This document shows, one piece after another, positions 17,901 to 24,474 of a stretch of DNA of 42,882 nt. How positions within the stretch are numbered: position 1 is the first letter of the stretch; each line of letters opens with the position of its first letter. The notes below the pieces were generated by a model that saw nothing but the letters and a program-made list of their open reading frames with translations, did no database searches and had not been told where the DNA came from. The translations under genes were made by a program, and so were the position numbers. The stretch spans positions 1 through 42,882 of the forward strand of contig DATHJZ010000180.1 in NCBI GenBank assembly GCA_035286365.1, read 5' to 3'. The stretch is from CADEED01 sp035286365 (GTDB lineage: Bacteria > Pseudomonadota > Gammaproteobacteria > Steroidobacterales > Steroidobacteraceae).

Positions 17901-18376
17901 CCTGGGCCGGTTCATATGCGATCGAGGCGTTGACGGACCTGGTGGAAGAGGCGGTGTACAAGGAGTTCGAGTCGTTGGCCGAACGCGGCGGCGTGCTCGG
18001 CGCGATGGAGACCATGTACCAGCGCGGCAAGATCCAGGAAGAAAGCCTGCACTACGAAACGCGCAAGCATGACGGCACCTTGCCCATCGTCGGCGTGAAC
18101 ATGTTCCTCAACGAGCACGGTGCGGGTGCATCGACGCCGGTCGCGCCGCTGTTTCGCGCCAGCGACGAAGAACAGCGCGCGCAGGTCGACGCGGTGCATG
18201 CCTTCCAGGCGCGCCATGCGAACGAAGCGCCCGTGGCCCTGCAGCGCCTGCAGGAGGCCGCGGCTGCCGGCGGCAATGTATTCGCGGAGCTGCTCGAAAC
18301 CGTGCAGGTCTGCTCGCTCGGCCAGATAACTCGCGCGCTCTACGAAGTCGGCGGCCAATACCGCAGGCACATGTAG
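14939..18376 (+). CDS. icmF: Fused isobutyryl-CoA mutase (IcmF): B12 domain, G-protein chaperone and mutase in one chain
   Basis: Adenosylcobalamin-dependent carbon-skeleton mutase interconverting isobutyryl-CoA and n-butyryl-CoA, or related branched acyl-CoAs. 1145 residues. The N-terminal B12-binding domain has SLFDGHDAAINM (Asp20, His22) and the later VVVGGGGTIS strand. The middle MeaB/ArgK-like GTPase has Walker A GTGGAGKS (203-210), VVETAGIGQSDTEIVDLAD and a base-recognition loop reading NKFE, where most small GTPases have NKxD. The mutase barrel begins near residue 530, with FPFTGGVYPYRREEEDPTRM (Tyr592 in the pocket-lining segment) and CSLGQITRAL near the end. The chain is about 50 residues longer than usual, through the linker near 480-500. 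The ATG abuts a candidate operator. Its stop codon abuts that of plsC with no spacer. Pivalyl- or isovaleryl-CoA mutase activity cannot be excluded. Confidence 0.93.
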   Translation: MKPPEPGRPLRFVSAASLFDGHDAAINMIRRLLQSGGAEVVHLGHNRSVADIVRAAIAEDADAIAVSSYQGGHNEYFRYMIDMLRESRADHIRVVVGGGGTISPDEIAALEAYGIAKIYTPEDGRRLGLMGMINDVFARVGRRDHGGRGEDIPGVDDHGSIARAITLLEGGGSIDGGDADDLRRQLSTRVAGSQHAPVVGLTGTGGAGKSSLTDELLQRFLRQFPDRHVAVVAIDPTRRRSGGALLGDRIRMNSLSASNVFMRSLATRRQHLATSAVLSDVIALYRAVGFDLIVVETAGIGQSDTEIVDLADLSLYVMTAEYGAASQLEKIDMLDFADMIVLNKFEKRGAEDALRDVRKQWRRNHPDRMKLADADVPVFPTIASRFNDPGVNRLFLQLCTALDADSGKPGHWTCVNGAPLVLAPLEFRSRDPLVPSARSRYLADIATQGREARRLSDARAAAAQRAHGLYISLEALGDAQLPAPLTPAASATTQTPALDTVRTAYNRALDDIGPEGVAALKAWPAREQAVTTPEYSYTVRGREVRGENYSESLSHSAIPKIVPATLRGWGDTLRFLQNENLPGVFPFTGGVYPYRREEEDPTRMFAGEGAPERTNRRFHYLAAGHEATRLSTAFDSTTLYGEDPDLRPDIFGRTGNSGVSIATLDDMKRLYSGFDLCKPSTSVSMTINGPAPMILAMYMNTAIDQRVESFLRSAGRWPQVESALAKIKDLPRYRGELPPGHAGAGLGLLGMSGRKLVELGVLAPDEYARLRAEALSRVRGTVQADILKEDQAQNTCIFSTEFALRMMGDVQEFFSANDVKNFYSVSISGYHIAEAGANPITQLAFTLANGFTIVEYYIARGMKIDDFAPNLSFFFSNGMDAEYAVIGRVARRIWARAMRDIYKAGTRSQMLKYHIQTSGRSLHAREIQFNDIRTTLQAMYALFDNCNSLHTNAYDEALTTPTEESVRRAVAIQLIINRELGLNKIQNPWAGSYAIEALTDLVEEAVYKEFESLAERGGVLGAMETMYQRGKIQEESLHYETRKHDGTLPIVGVNMFLNEHGAGASTPVAPLFRASDEEQRAQVDAVHAFQARHANEAPVALQRLQEAAAAGGNVFAELLETVQVCSLGQITRALYEVGGQYRRHM

Positions 18377-19171
18377 TCAACCGTCGGTGCCGGTCGCCTT
18401 TGCTGCCAGGTCCGGCTCGCCTAACTGCTCGAGAATCGCAGCGCGCGACTCATCGCGCAGCCTGAGCGCCGGATCTTCGTTCGGCGCCGCCGCCGGCGTC
18501 GGCACGATCGCCGTCCCGTAACGCACTTCCAGCGCGCCCGGGCGCGGCAGCACGCGCGTGGCCGGCATGTTGCGCCGGGTGCCGAGGATCACCGCCGGCA
18601 CTACCGGGCAGCCGGCGCGCGCCGCGATGGCGAAAGCACCGGTATGAAATTTCCCGAGCCCGACTTCGCTCGTGAACGTGCCTTCGGGGAAAAACACCAG
18701 CGAGTGACCGCTGGCGGCGGTGCGCAACACGCGCCGCGCATCGGTGCCGCCCTTATGCCGATTGAACCGATCGACGAATTCAGAACCGATGCGCCGCAGC
18801 AGCAGGCCCGCGACGGGCACTTCATTCATCTCGCGCTTGATCACGAATCCGAAGCGCGGTGGCAGGGCTGCGGCCATTACCACGCCGTCGAGGTAGCTGG
18901 CGTGATTGGCCACGACCACGCATTGCCCTTTGGGCAGGTTCTCGAGACCCCGCAGGCGCAGCGGCATGCCAGCCAGGAAGAAAAACGTTCGTGCAGCGAT
19001 GCGGGCGGTGCCGCGGCGCGCGCCCAGGGTTGGCAGCAATATCACCAGCAGGAGCGCGGTCAGGGAGACCGCCAGGAACAGCGCTGCCGTGTAGAGGCCA
19101 TAGATGAGCCGCAGGGGAACGGAGATCACCGGCGGCCAGGGGGCACGGACGTGGGGCTGGTTCGAGGTCAT
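18377..19171 (-). CDS. plsC: 1-acyl-sn-glycerol-3-phosphate acyltransferase (PlsC family)
   Basis: Adds the second acyl chain to lysophosphatidate at the inner membrane, or acts on a related lysolipid. 264 residues. A hydrophobic segment near residues 24-48 (YGLYTAALFLAVSLTALLLV) anchors it. The acyltransferase motifs are NHASYLD (His90, Asp95) and VFFPEGTFTSE near residues 155-165, followed by AGCPVVPAVILG. It converges on icmF with immediately adjacent stop codons. Not obviously part of an operon; more than one plsC-like gene is usual in such genomes, so the housekeeping copy may be elsewhere. Confidence 0.9.
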   Translation of the reverse strand: MTSNQPHVRAPWPPVISVPLRLIYGLYTAALFLAVSLTALLLVILLPTLGARRGTARIAARTFFFLAGMPLRLRGLENLPKGQCVVVANHASYLDGVVMAAALPPRFGFVIKREMNEVPVAGLLLRRIGSEFVDRFNRHKGGTDARRVLRTAASGHSLVFFPEGTFTSEVGLGKFHTGAFAIAARAGCPVVPAVILGTRRNMPATRVLPRPGALEVRYGTAIVPTPAAAPNEDPALRLRDESRAAILEQLGEPDLAAKATGTDG

Positions 19172-19331
19172 GTACCTGTTGTTGCTCGCCGGGGCTTCGG
19201 TTTCATGTGAACTGGTTCTCTTTATGTTAATGGTTTCGCCGAGCTGTGAAGGTCATCACGCCCGGGCCACTCCCCCCGTCCCCATACTGCCGTGAAGCGT
19301 TAATCCGCATACGTATTAAGGCAATCACGTC

Positions 19332-20264
19332 TTGGTCAAACAAGCTACAGCGTCCAGCGAGACGCCTGCCGCTGACAGCGCCGACTCCACCGTTTCGAAA
19401 TTTCTCGATGCGGTCTGGATGGAGCGCGGTCTGTCAGCCAATACGCTCGCCGCTTATCGCGCCGACCTGACCGCGCTTGCGCGCTGGTTGGCCGAGCGCG
19501 GCACACCCATCATCCAGACCACGCGCGCCGACCTGCTGGGCTTCATTGCCTGGCGAGTCGAAGCGGGTGCGCGACCACGCTCTACCGCGCGCCAGCTGTC
19601 CTCGTTCCGTCGTTTTTTCCGCTACTTCGTCCGCGAAGGAGTCATCAAGGATGATCCGACCGCTCAAATTGCGATGCCGAAGATCGGCCGCTCGCTGCCG
19701 AAGTCGCTCACCGAAGAAGAGGTCGAGTCCCTGCTCAACGCTCCGGCGATAGCGGACCCGCTGGGTCATCGCGACCGCACGATGCTCGAGGTGCTGTACG
19801 CCACCGGACTGCGCGTCTCCGAATTGGTGAACCTAAAGTACAACCAGATCAACACCAACCAGGGTGTCATCCGGATCCTGGGCAAGGGCAATCGCGAGCG
19901 CCTGATTCCGCTCGGCGAAGAAGCCGTGCGCTGGTTGACGGACTTCGTGCGCGCCCCGCGCAGCGAGATCCTGCTCGACCGCACCACCGACTACCTGTTC
20001 CCGACACGTCGCGGCGATCGCATGACGCGCCAGGCGTTCTGGCACATCATCAAGCGCTACGCGCGCAAAGCGGTCATCGACAAGGAACTGTCGCCGCACA
20101 CGTTGCGTCACGCATTTGCAACGCACCTGCTCAACCATGGCGCCGATTTGCGCGTGGTGCAGATGCTGCTCGGTCACTCCGATCTTTCGACCACGCAAAT
20201 CTACACGCACGTGGCCCGCGAGCGCATGAAAGAGATGCACGGGACGCACCACCCGCGCGGTTGA
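19332..20264 (+). CDS. xerD: Site-specific tyrosine recombinase XerD
   Basis: Chromosome-dimer resolution with XerC at dif, controlled by FtsK. 310 residues, about ten longer than usual. The N-terminal SAM-like core-binding domain runs from FLDAVWMERGLSANTLAAYR. The catalytic set is complete: Arg161 (ATGLRVSEL), the KGNRERLIP beta-hairpin lysine, His256 and Arg259 (HTLRHAFATHLL), His282 (LLGHSDL) and nucleophile Tyr291 (TQIYTHV). The start is a TTG at 19332; no in-frame ATG precedes the conserved domain. The gene is followed by dsbC, the conserved xerD-dsbC pair of gammaproteobacteria, so it is the chromosomal recombinase rather than a mobile-element integrase. Confidence 0.95.
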   Translation: MVKQATASSETPAADSADSTVSKFLDAVWMERGLSANTLAAYRADLTALARWLAERGTPIIQTTRADLLGFIAWRVEAGARPRSTARQLSSFRRFFRYFVREGVIKDDPTAQIAMPKIGRSLPKSLTEEEVESLLNAPAIADPLGHRDRTMLEVLYATGLRVSELVNLKYNQINTNQGVIRILGKGNRERLIPLGEEAVRWLTDFVRAPRSEILLDRTTDYLFPTRRGDRMTRQAFWHIIKRYARKAVIDKELSPHTLRHAFATHLLNHGADLRVVQMLLGHSDLSTTQIYTHVARERMKEMHGTHHPRG

Positions 20265-20412
20265 TGGGTTTTCGGCGGCGCGAGGCCGCCGCTGCGTGAT
20301 TTGCCCAACCGCCATTTGCTAAGCTTCGGCGCCTCCGGGCACGCGAACTTCGCAGGTTCGGGCCGGTCGAATCGCTATTCCCCAAGTTCAGGCCCCAAGC
20401 CGAGTCGTGCGC

Positions 20413-21189
20413 ATGACACTCAATTCCTTTCGCGACCGCGCCCTGGCCGTCATCGGTACGCTGCTGAGCAGCGTTGCGCTCGCGCAATCCGGTGTCGCGG
20501 CAAATCCGGTGGTGCCGGCGCCAGCGCCGGCCGCCACCAAGGCTGATCCACGCGCCACCATCGTCAACAAGATCGATGGCCTCAAGCTCGAAGACGTGCG
20601 CATGTCGCCGGTCAACGGCATCTACGAAATCACGCGCGGTTCGGAAATCAGCTACACCTCGGCCGATGGACGCTACGTCATCCTCGGCGACATGTACGAC
20701 ATCGACGGCGATGCCAACATCTCCGAGAACCGCCGCCGCGGAATTCGCGCGCGCATGATCGACAGCGTGCCGGAATCCGAAATGCTGGTGTTCTCGCCGA
20801 AGGATCCGAAGTACACGATCACCGTGTTCACCGACATCGACTGCGGCTATTGCCGTCGGCTGCACTCGCAGATCGCCGAGTACAATCGCCTCGGCATCCG
20901 CGTCCGTTACATGTTCTTCCCGCGCTCTGGGCCCGACACCGAGTCCTGGCACAAGGCCGAGTCCGTGTGGTGCGCTGCGAATCGCAACGATGCGCTCACG
21001 CGCGCCAAGAACGACGAAGCCGTCAAATCCACCAAGTGTCCCGCCGGCATCGTCGCGCGCGACTACGAGCTCGGACACAAGCTCGGCGTCGAAGGCACTC
21101 CGGCGATCTTCCTCGCCTCGGGTGAAATGCTGCCGGGTTATGCCCCGCCAGGGCAGCTCGCGAAGTATCTGAAGACGGGGAAGATGTAA
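20413..21189 (+). CDS. dsbC: Periplasmic thiol:disulfide isomerase DsbC
   Basis: Rearranges wrong disulfides in the periplasm, kept reduced by DsbD. 258 residues with a signal peptide ending near LLSSVALAQSGVA. The dimerisation domain spans about residues 50-110 (GLKLEDVRMSPVNGIYEI). The thioredoxin domain has the active site CGYC at 144-147 (TDIDCGYCRRLH), the structural pair Cys187 and Cys209, and the cis-Pro loop GVEGTPAIFLASG. The ATG at 20413 is preferred over a GTG six bases earlier. A degenerate copy of its last codons follows the stop. The cysteine-rich exported protein at 7.6 kb is the sort of substrate such an isomerase handles. Confidence 0.95.
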   Translation: MTLNSFRDRALAVIGTLLSSVALAQSGVAANPVVPAPAPAATKADPRATIVNKIDGLKLEDVRMSPVNGIYEITRGSEISYTSADGRYVILGDMYDIDGDANISENRRRGIRARMIDSVPESEMLVFSPKDPKYTITVFTDIDCGYCRRLHSQIAEYNRLGIRVRYMFFPRSGPDTESWHKAESVWCAANRNDALTRAKNDEAVKSTKCPAGIVARDYELGHKLGVEGTPAIFLASGEMLPGYAPPGQLAKYLKTGKM

Positions 21190-21223
21190 GGGACGCTCGC
21201 GCAGTATCTGTAGGCGGGGAAGA
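21156..21223 (+). repeat. Tandem partial duplication of the dsbC 3' end
   Basis: Positions 21156-21184 (final dsbC codons) and 21195-21223 (after the stop) match at 26 of 29 bases. The offset is 39 bp, a multiple of three, so the second copy remains in the dsbC frame behind the TAA (reading LAQYL, then a stop). This looks like slippage or a small duplication that left the extra copy in the 3' untranslated region. Confidence 0.7.
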
Positions 21224-21256
21224 ACTGATCGGTCACTCGATTTACCGTGGCGGTTT

Positions 21257-21823
21257 TTACTGCGCAGGCGCAGCGGTCGTGACGACGCCCTTGCCGTCCT
21301 TCTGGGTGAACGTGACGTCGTAGTCCTGGTGGAAGGGCAGCGCGGTGGCGGTGCCTTCGTACCTGGACAGGTACCCGTTGAACATGATGTCCGTACTGAC
21401 GCCAGCGGCAGGAACCACCTTCACTAGCGGCCAGTACTTCCACGCCCCGACCACTGCCTGCACGGCCGCAAAGAACTGCGGGTAGTCGGTCGGTGCCTCG
21501 AGTGCCGTGGAGTCGGTGACGACGCCGTGCTCGTCGACCACGACACGCACGCGCACCGTCATCGGTAGCAGGTTCGCGGCGAGCAGCTCCGGCGGGTAGA
21601 CAGGCGCTTCGTTCTCGTTGAACGGCACCGGCGCAACCCACTGCTCGTTGCTCGCCGTCGCATAGCTTTGTTCGTCGGCCGCTTTGACTGTGGTCATCGC
21701 GACGTCGCCGGACCGTGGGAGATTGACCTTCAGCGCCTGTTGCGTGGCGCAGGCCACGAGCAACAGCGCAAACAACATCGGCAATGAACCATCAGACGGA
21801 ATCGAGACGGCTTTCGCGCGCAT
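21257..21823 (-). CDS. Lipoprotein or exported protein with TonB C-terminal-like domain
   Basis: 188 residues from the ATG at 21823, which has AGGAG 8 nt upstream. Near residues 15-30 the segment MLFALLLVACATQQ contains a lipobox-like LVAC, so lipidation is likely, although a preceding polar stretch makes the signal peptide atypical. Residues about 75-135 (PPELLAANLLPMTVRVRVVV, DEHGVVTDSTALEAPTDYPQ, VGAWKYWPLVK) resemble the TonB C-terminal fold found in energy-transducer-like proteins. True TonB is anchored by an N-terminal helix in the inner membrane; this one seems tethered by lipid instead, so it may not energise a receptor. It converges on dsbC. Function unknown. Confidence 0.7.
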   Translation of the reverse strand: MRAKAVSIPSDGSLPMLFALLLVACATQQALKVNLPRSGDVAMTTVKAADEQSYATASNEQWVAPVPFNENEAPVYPPELLAANLLPMTVRVRVVVDEHGVVTDSTALEAPTDYPQFFAAVQAVVGAWKYWPLVKVVPAAGVSTDIMFNGYLSRYEGTATALPFHQDYDVTFTQKDGKGVVTTAAPAQ

Positions 21824-21893
21824 GTGTGTCGCTCCTGTCGGCCAATCCAACGGAGGGACAGCATACATCCGACGGTCGGCGGCAGTGGCCGTT

Positions 21894-22097
21894 TCAGCTT
21901 TTCAGAATGGCGACGGCCACGCACACGAAGGCGATGAAGTTCAGCAGCGCGCTCGCGGCGTGCGAAAGCTCCCATCGATCGCGGAGCTGCTCCCAGTCTT
22001 CGGGGGCTTCGGTCCAGTTGTTCGTGCGGCGATTGACCGGGAAGGTGAACAGCCAGAACACCACCTGCGTCAGCAGGATGGCGAGGAAAGCTGGCAT
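21894..22097 (-). pseudogene. Remnant of a DUF1772-like small membrane protein
   Basis: A 67-residue frame from ATG 22097 with two hydrophobic segments (AILLTQVVFWLFTFPV and ALLNFIAFVCVAVAIL) around NRRTNNWTEAPEDWEQLRDR and WELSHAAS. The motif P-x-N-x2-T-x-N-W...W-x-HA is that of the C-terminal half of DUF1772-type membrane proteins, which are usually about 150 residues with four helices. No ribosome site precedes the ATG, and the 169 bases upstream to fdxA show no matching N-terminal half in any frame. A truncated relic is most likely; a short functional two-helix protein is possible. Confidence 0.4.
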
Positions 22098-22266
22098 GTC
22101 GGCACAATGCCGGCGCGGGTGTGTTTCCAGATCGTGTGCTGGCGGGCGCCGGCAGAGTGGGTGGTTTGAAAGTACTATCCGCCGCAATCCGACGGCGTGG
22201 CCGATCAGCGGAAGTTGTTAGCGAGGTGAGCTTGATCTTGCGCGGCCGGCGCCGCGCGAAGCCCAC

Positions 22267-22590
22267 TCACATCTCCAGCAGCTTCTTCTTATCCGCCACA
22301 CCTTCGAACTGCTTCGCATCTGGCGGAGCGGGTTTCTTCTCCGTAATGACCGGCCACTTCTTGGCCAGGTCCGCGTTCAACTTCTTGAACTCTTCCTGGC
22401 CCGTGGGCACTTCATCTTCGGAGAAGATCGCTTCCACCGGGCACTCCGGCTCGCACAGCGTGCAGTCGATGCATTCTTCCGGATCGATCACGAGGAAGTT
22501 AGGGCCCTCGTGAAAACAGTCGACCGGGCACACCTCGACACAGTCGGTGTACTTGCACTTGATGCACGATTCCGTGACCACGAACGCCAT
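22267..22590 (-). CDS. fdxA: 7Fe-8S ferredoxin FdxA
   Basis: Small acidic electron carrier, 107 residues, the standard length for proteobacterial FdxA. The N-terminal half has CIKCKYTDCVEVCPVDC and then CIDCTLCEPECP, giving ligands for one [3Fe-4S] and one [4Fe-4S] cluster as in Azotobacter ferredoxin I. The C-terminal tail (EEFKKLNADLAKKWPVI) matches the family. It appears to stand alone, 48 bp behind the NUDIX gene on the same strand. Redox partner unknown. Confidence 0.95.
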   Translation of the reverse strand: MAFVVTESCIKCKYTDCVEVCPVDCFHEGPNFLVIDPEECIDCTLCEPECPVEAIFSEDEVPTGQEEFKKLNADLAKKWPVITEKKPAPPDAKQFEGVADKKKLLEM

Positions 22591-22638
22591 CGATCGATTC
22601 CTCGGGAGTTGCCGGCAAGGGCCGGATTTTGCGGGCCG

Positions 22639-23214
22639 CTATTCTGCCCGAACAGGGGGACTCGCTGCACCGATTCCCGGAAACCTGCGCTGCATTTCCG
22701 CCACATGGTGGTGCTCGACACCCGCGGCACGGTCTTCCACAAAGCGGCGCAGTGCGAATTCGGTGCTCGGAAACGCCAGGTCGTTCCAGGGAATTTCCTG
22801 CTCGGTCACGAGCCTCACTTCCAGGCTCTCGTGCGTGACCCCGAAGTCGGGGGCCAGCATGCGCGCGCGGAAAAACACATGAACCTGGCGCGCGTGCGTG
22901 ACGTTGGCGAGCAACAGCAGGCTGCCGATCGCAACGTCGATCTGCGCTTCTTCGCGCGCTTCCCGTGCAGCGCCGGCCTCGAGGGTTTCGTCGTTTTCCA
23001 TAAAGCCGGCGGGAATCGTCCAGAAGCCGAGGCGCGGCTCGATGCCCCGTTTGCAGATCAGGATACGGCCCTGATACTCGGGCACGCTGCCCACGACGAT
23101 CTTCGGATTCAGGTAATGGATGGTCCCGCAGTCCTCGCAAACGTGGCGCGGCAGCAGGTCGCCCTCTGGAACTTTAAGGACGACTCGCGAGCCACAGTTG
23201 CTGCAGAAATTCAT
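22639..23214 (-). CDS. NUDIX hydrolase with N-terminal zinc ribbon
   Basis: 191 residues. A zinc ribbon of two CxxC pairs (FCSNCG and CEDCG) precedes a strand-rich segment and the Nudix box GFMENDETLEAGAAREAREE (near residues 66-85), where the glycine after the EE pair is replaced (EEAQIDV). The layout is like NADH pyrophosphatase NudC, but shorter, and I do not see the NudC SQPWPFPxS signature, so the substrate is left open. The ATG at 23214 begins only 8 nt after the CCA end of the tRNA-Leu gene and has no ribosome site; the open frame upstream is the tRNA itself. Confidence 0.88.
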   Translation of the reverse strand: MNFCSNCGSRVVLKVPEGDLLPRHVCEDCGTIHYLNPKIVVGSVPEYQGRILICKRGIEPRLGFWTIPAGFMENDETLEAGAAREAREEAQIDVAIGSLLLLANVTHARQVHVFFRARMLAPDFGVTHESLEVRLVTEQEIPWNDLAFPSTEFALRRFVEDRAAGVEHHHVAEMQRRFPGIGAASPPVRAE

Positions 23215-23222
23215 CGGTTGAA

Positions 23223-23310
23223 TGGTGCCGGGAGAGGGAATCGAACCCACACGCCTTATAAGGGCAACGGATTTTGAGTCCGCCGCGTCTACCAGTTCCG
23301 CCATCCCGGC
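23223..23310 (-). tRNA. tRNA-Leu (anticodon CAA), 3' CCA encoded
   Basis: The complement folds as a class II tRNA: acceptor arms GCCGGGA and TCCCGGC, D-arm GGCGGAACTGGTAGACGC, anticodon stem GCGGA/TCCGT with loop CTCAAAA, a long variable arm (TGCCCTTATAAGGCG) and T-arm GTGGGTTCGATTCCC. The anticodon is CAA, reading UUG. Discriminator A and an encoded CCA end at 23223. 88 nt including CCA. Confidence 0.97.
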
Positions 23311-23321
23311 GCGGGGCGGGG

Positions 23322-23350
23322 AGTATAGCCATCACTTTCCGGGCTTGCGA
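23322..23350 (-). promoter_or_regulatory. Probable promoter of tRNA-Leu and the NUDIX gene
   Basis: On the minus strand TATACT (23322-23327) lies 12 bases before the tRNA 5' end, with TCGCAA (23345-23350) at exactly 17 bp spacing. A GC-rich discriminator follows the -10, as in stringently controlled stable-RNA promoters. The -35 matches only half of consensus. Confidence 0.5.
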
Positions 23351-23394
23351 CCTTTCGAAGCCGAGGGGCATCTAGGCCCTGTTCCAGATAAAGA

Positions 23395-23997
23395 ATGGCA
23401 ATGCAAAGACTCGCGGACATAGATATTTCAGCCGATGAGCTGGCCGCGGCACGCGCCGGTGACGCGGCGGCAAGAGGCGCGCTGTTCGAGCGGCTGGCGC
23501 CACCGACGCTTGCCATCATCCGGCGCCTGGTGGCCCAGCGGGCGATGGCCGAGGACCTCCTGCAGGACACCTTGATCGCCATGTACGAGCACCTCGATGA
23601 CTTTCGCGGCGAGGCGCCGTTCGGCATCTGGGTGCGCAAGATCGCCGTCAGTCGCTGCCTCATGGCGTTTCGTTCGCCCTGGCATCGCGCCCGGGTTGCG
23701 CTCGAATCGTGGACCGAGGAGGCCTGGGCCGGCCCGCCCGACAGCGTTGCGAGCACCTCCGATCTCATCGATCTCGATCGCGCGCTGGCCAGGCTTTCGC
23801 CGGTGACGCGCACGGTAGTCTGGTTGTACGACGTCGAAGGCTGGTCACACGAAGAGATCGCCAACAGCGCAGGCCGCACGGTGAGTTTTTCCAAGTCGCA
23901 GCTGGCGCGCGGTCACGCGCGGCTGCGCAACGATCTGATCGCGCCCGCCCACTCGGGTCTCGGCGCGGCGCTCGGGAGTGAGTTCGATGGACACTGA
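23395..23997 (+). CDS. ECF-type RNA polymerase sigma factor
   Basis: 200 residues. Region 2 runs from AARGALFERLAPPTLAIIRR through AMAEDLLQDTLIAMYEHLDD and FRGEAPFGIWVRKIAVSRC, the usual sigma-70 region 2 with the D-x-Q-x3 helix. Region 4 holds LARLSPVTRTVVWLYDVEGW, then SHEEIANSAGRTVSFSKSQL, the helix-turn-helix for -35 recognition. The start ATG at 23395 has a weak ribosome site; a second ATG follows at 23401. The gene overlaps the next one by 11 nt, and the pair continues into a PDZ protein, suggesting an envelope-stress type regulon. Promoter target not identifiable here. Confidence 0.9.
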   Translation: MAMQRLADIDISADELAAARAGDAAARGALFERLAPPTLAIIRRLVAQRAMAEDLLQDTLIAMYEHLDDFRGEAPFGIWVRKIAVSRCLMAFRSPWHRARVALESWTEEAWAGPPDSVASTSDLIDLDRALARLSPVTRTVVWLYDVEGWSHEEIANSAGRTVSFSKSQLARGHARLRNDLIAPAHSGLGAALGSEFDGH

Positions 23998-24463
23998 CGT
24001 GAATGATGCTGAACTGATCGCGCGCCTCAAGCGGCTCGACCTGAGTGCCGGCGCTGCGAGCCCGCCCTTCGGCTACGACACCATGCTCGAGCGGCATGGC
24101 GCGAAGCAGGCCCGGGCCCGCCGCCGCCAATCCCTCGCGCGCGGCACCGCCAGTGTGTTGGTGGTGGCGCTGGTCGCGGCGAGCGTGTGGCGCCTCGACC
24201 AGCGCGTTCCCGCCGAACCAGAAGCGCGTTCGGCCACCGCCGCGGTCGCGACCGCGCCGCCGCAGCCGCGCATCGTGCGCGCGAACACCTATCTCGGCGT
24301 CGCGGCGCTCGAAGATCACATCGCGAGCTTCGATGACGCGCTCACCGACGCGCGCCTGCGCGGCGGCAGCGCCGAAGTGGCGCGGCTCGAACGCACGCGT
24401 AACGAACTGCTCGATTCATATGCACAGGTGCGCTACGCCGAAATGGTCAGCGCAAATTTTTGA
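23987..24463 (+). CDS. Single-pass membrane protein, candidate anti-sigma factor
   Basis: 158 residues; no named family recognised. Residues 1-50 are charged and would face the cytoplasm, one transmembrane helix spans about residues 54-70 (TASVLVVALVAASVWRL), and the rest is a periplasmic domain with an Ala-rich stretch then a helical, acidic region (ALEDHIASFDDALTDARLRG). This topology and the 11-nt overlap with the ECF sigma gene fit an anti-sigma factor, but no zinc-binding HxxxCxxC motif is present. The ATG at 23987 has GGAG at good spacing; a GTG at 23978 is an alternative. Confidence 0.7.
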   Translation: MDTDVNDAELIARLKRLDLSAGAASPPFGYDTMLERHGAKQARARRRQSLARGTASVLVVALVAASVWRLDQRVPAEPEARSATAAVATAPPQPRIVRANTYLGVAALEDHIASFDDALTDARLRGGSAEVARLERTRNELLDSYAQVRYAEMVSANF

Positions 24464-24474
24464 CCGGAGACGCC

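Noticed and set aside
19300..19319. TTAAT-N10-ATTAA inverted repeat with ATACGTAT inside, upstream of xerD
   Set aside because: Short and AT-rich; may be part of the xerD promoter, but no regulator is suggested and chance cannot be excluded.
19332..20264. Tyrosine recombinase as sign of an integrated element
   Set aside because: It is the housekeeping XerD next to dsbC; no attachment repeats, prophage genes or composition break nearby.
23215..23304. Upstream extension of the NUDIX frame by 30 codons
   Set aside because: Those codons are the tRNA-Leu gene, so the protein starts at 23214.
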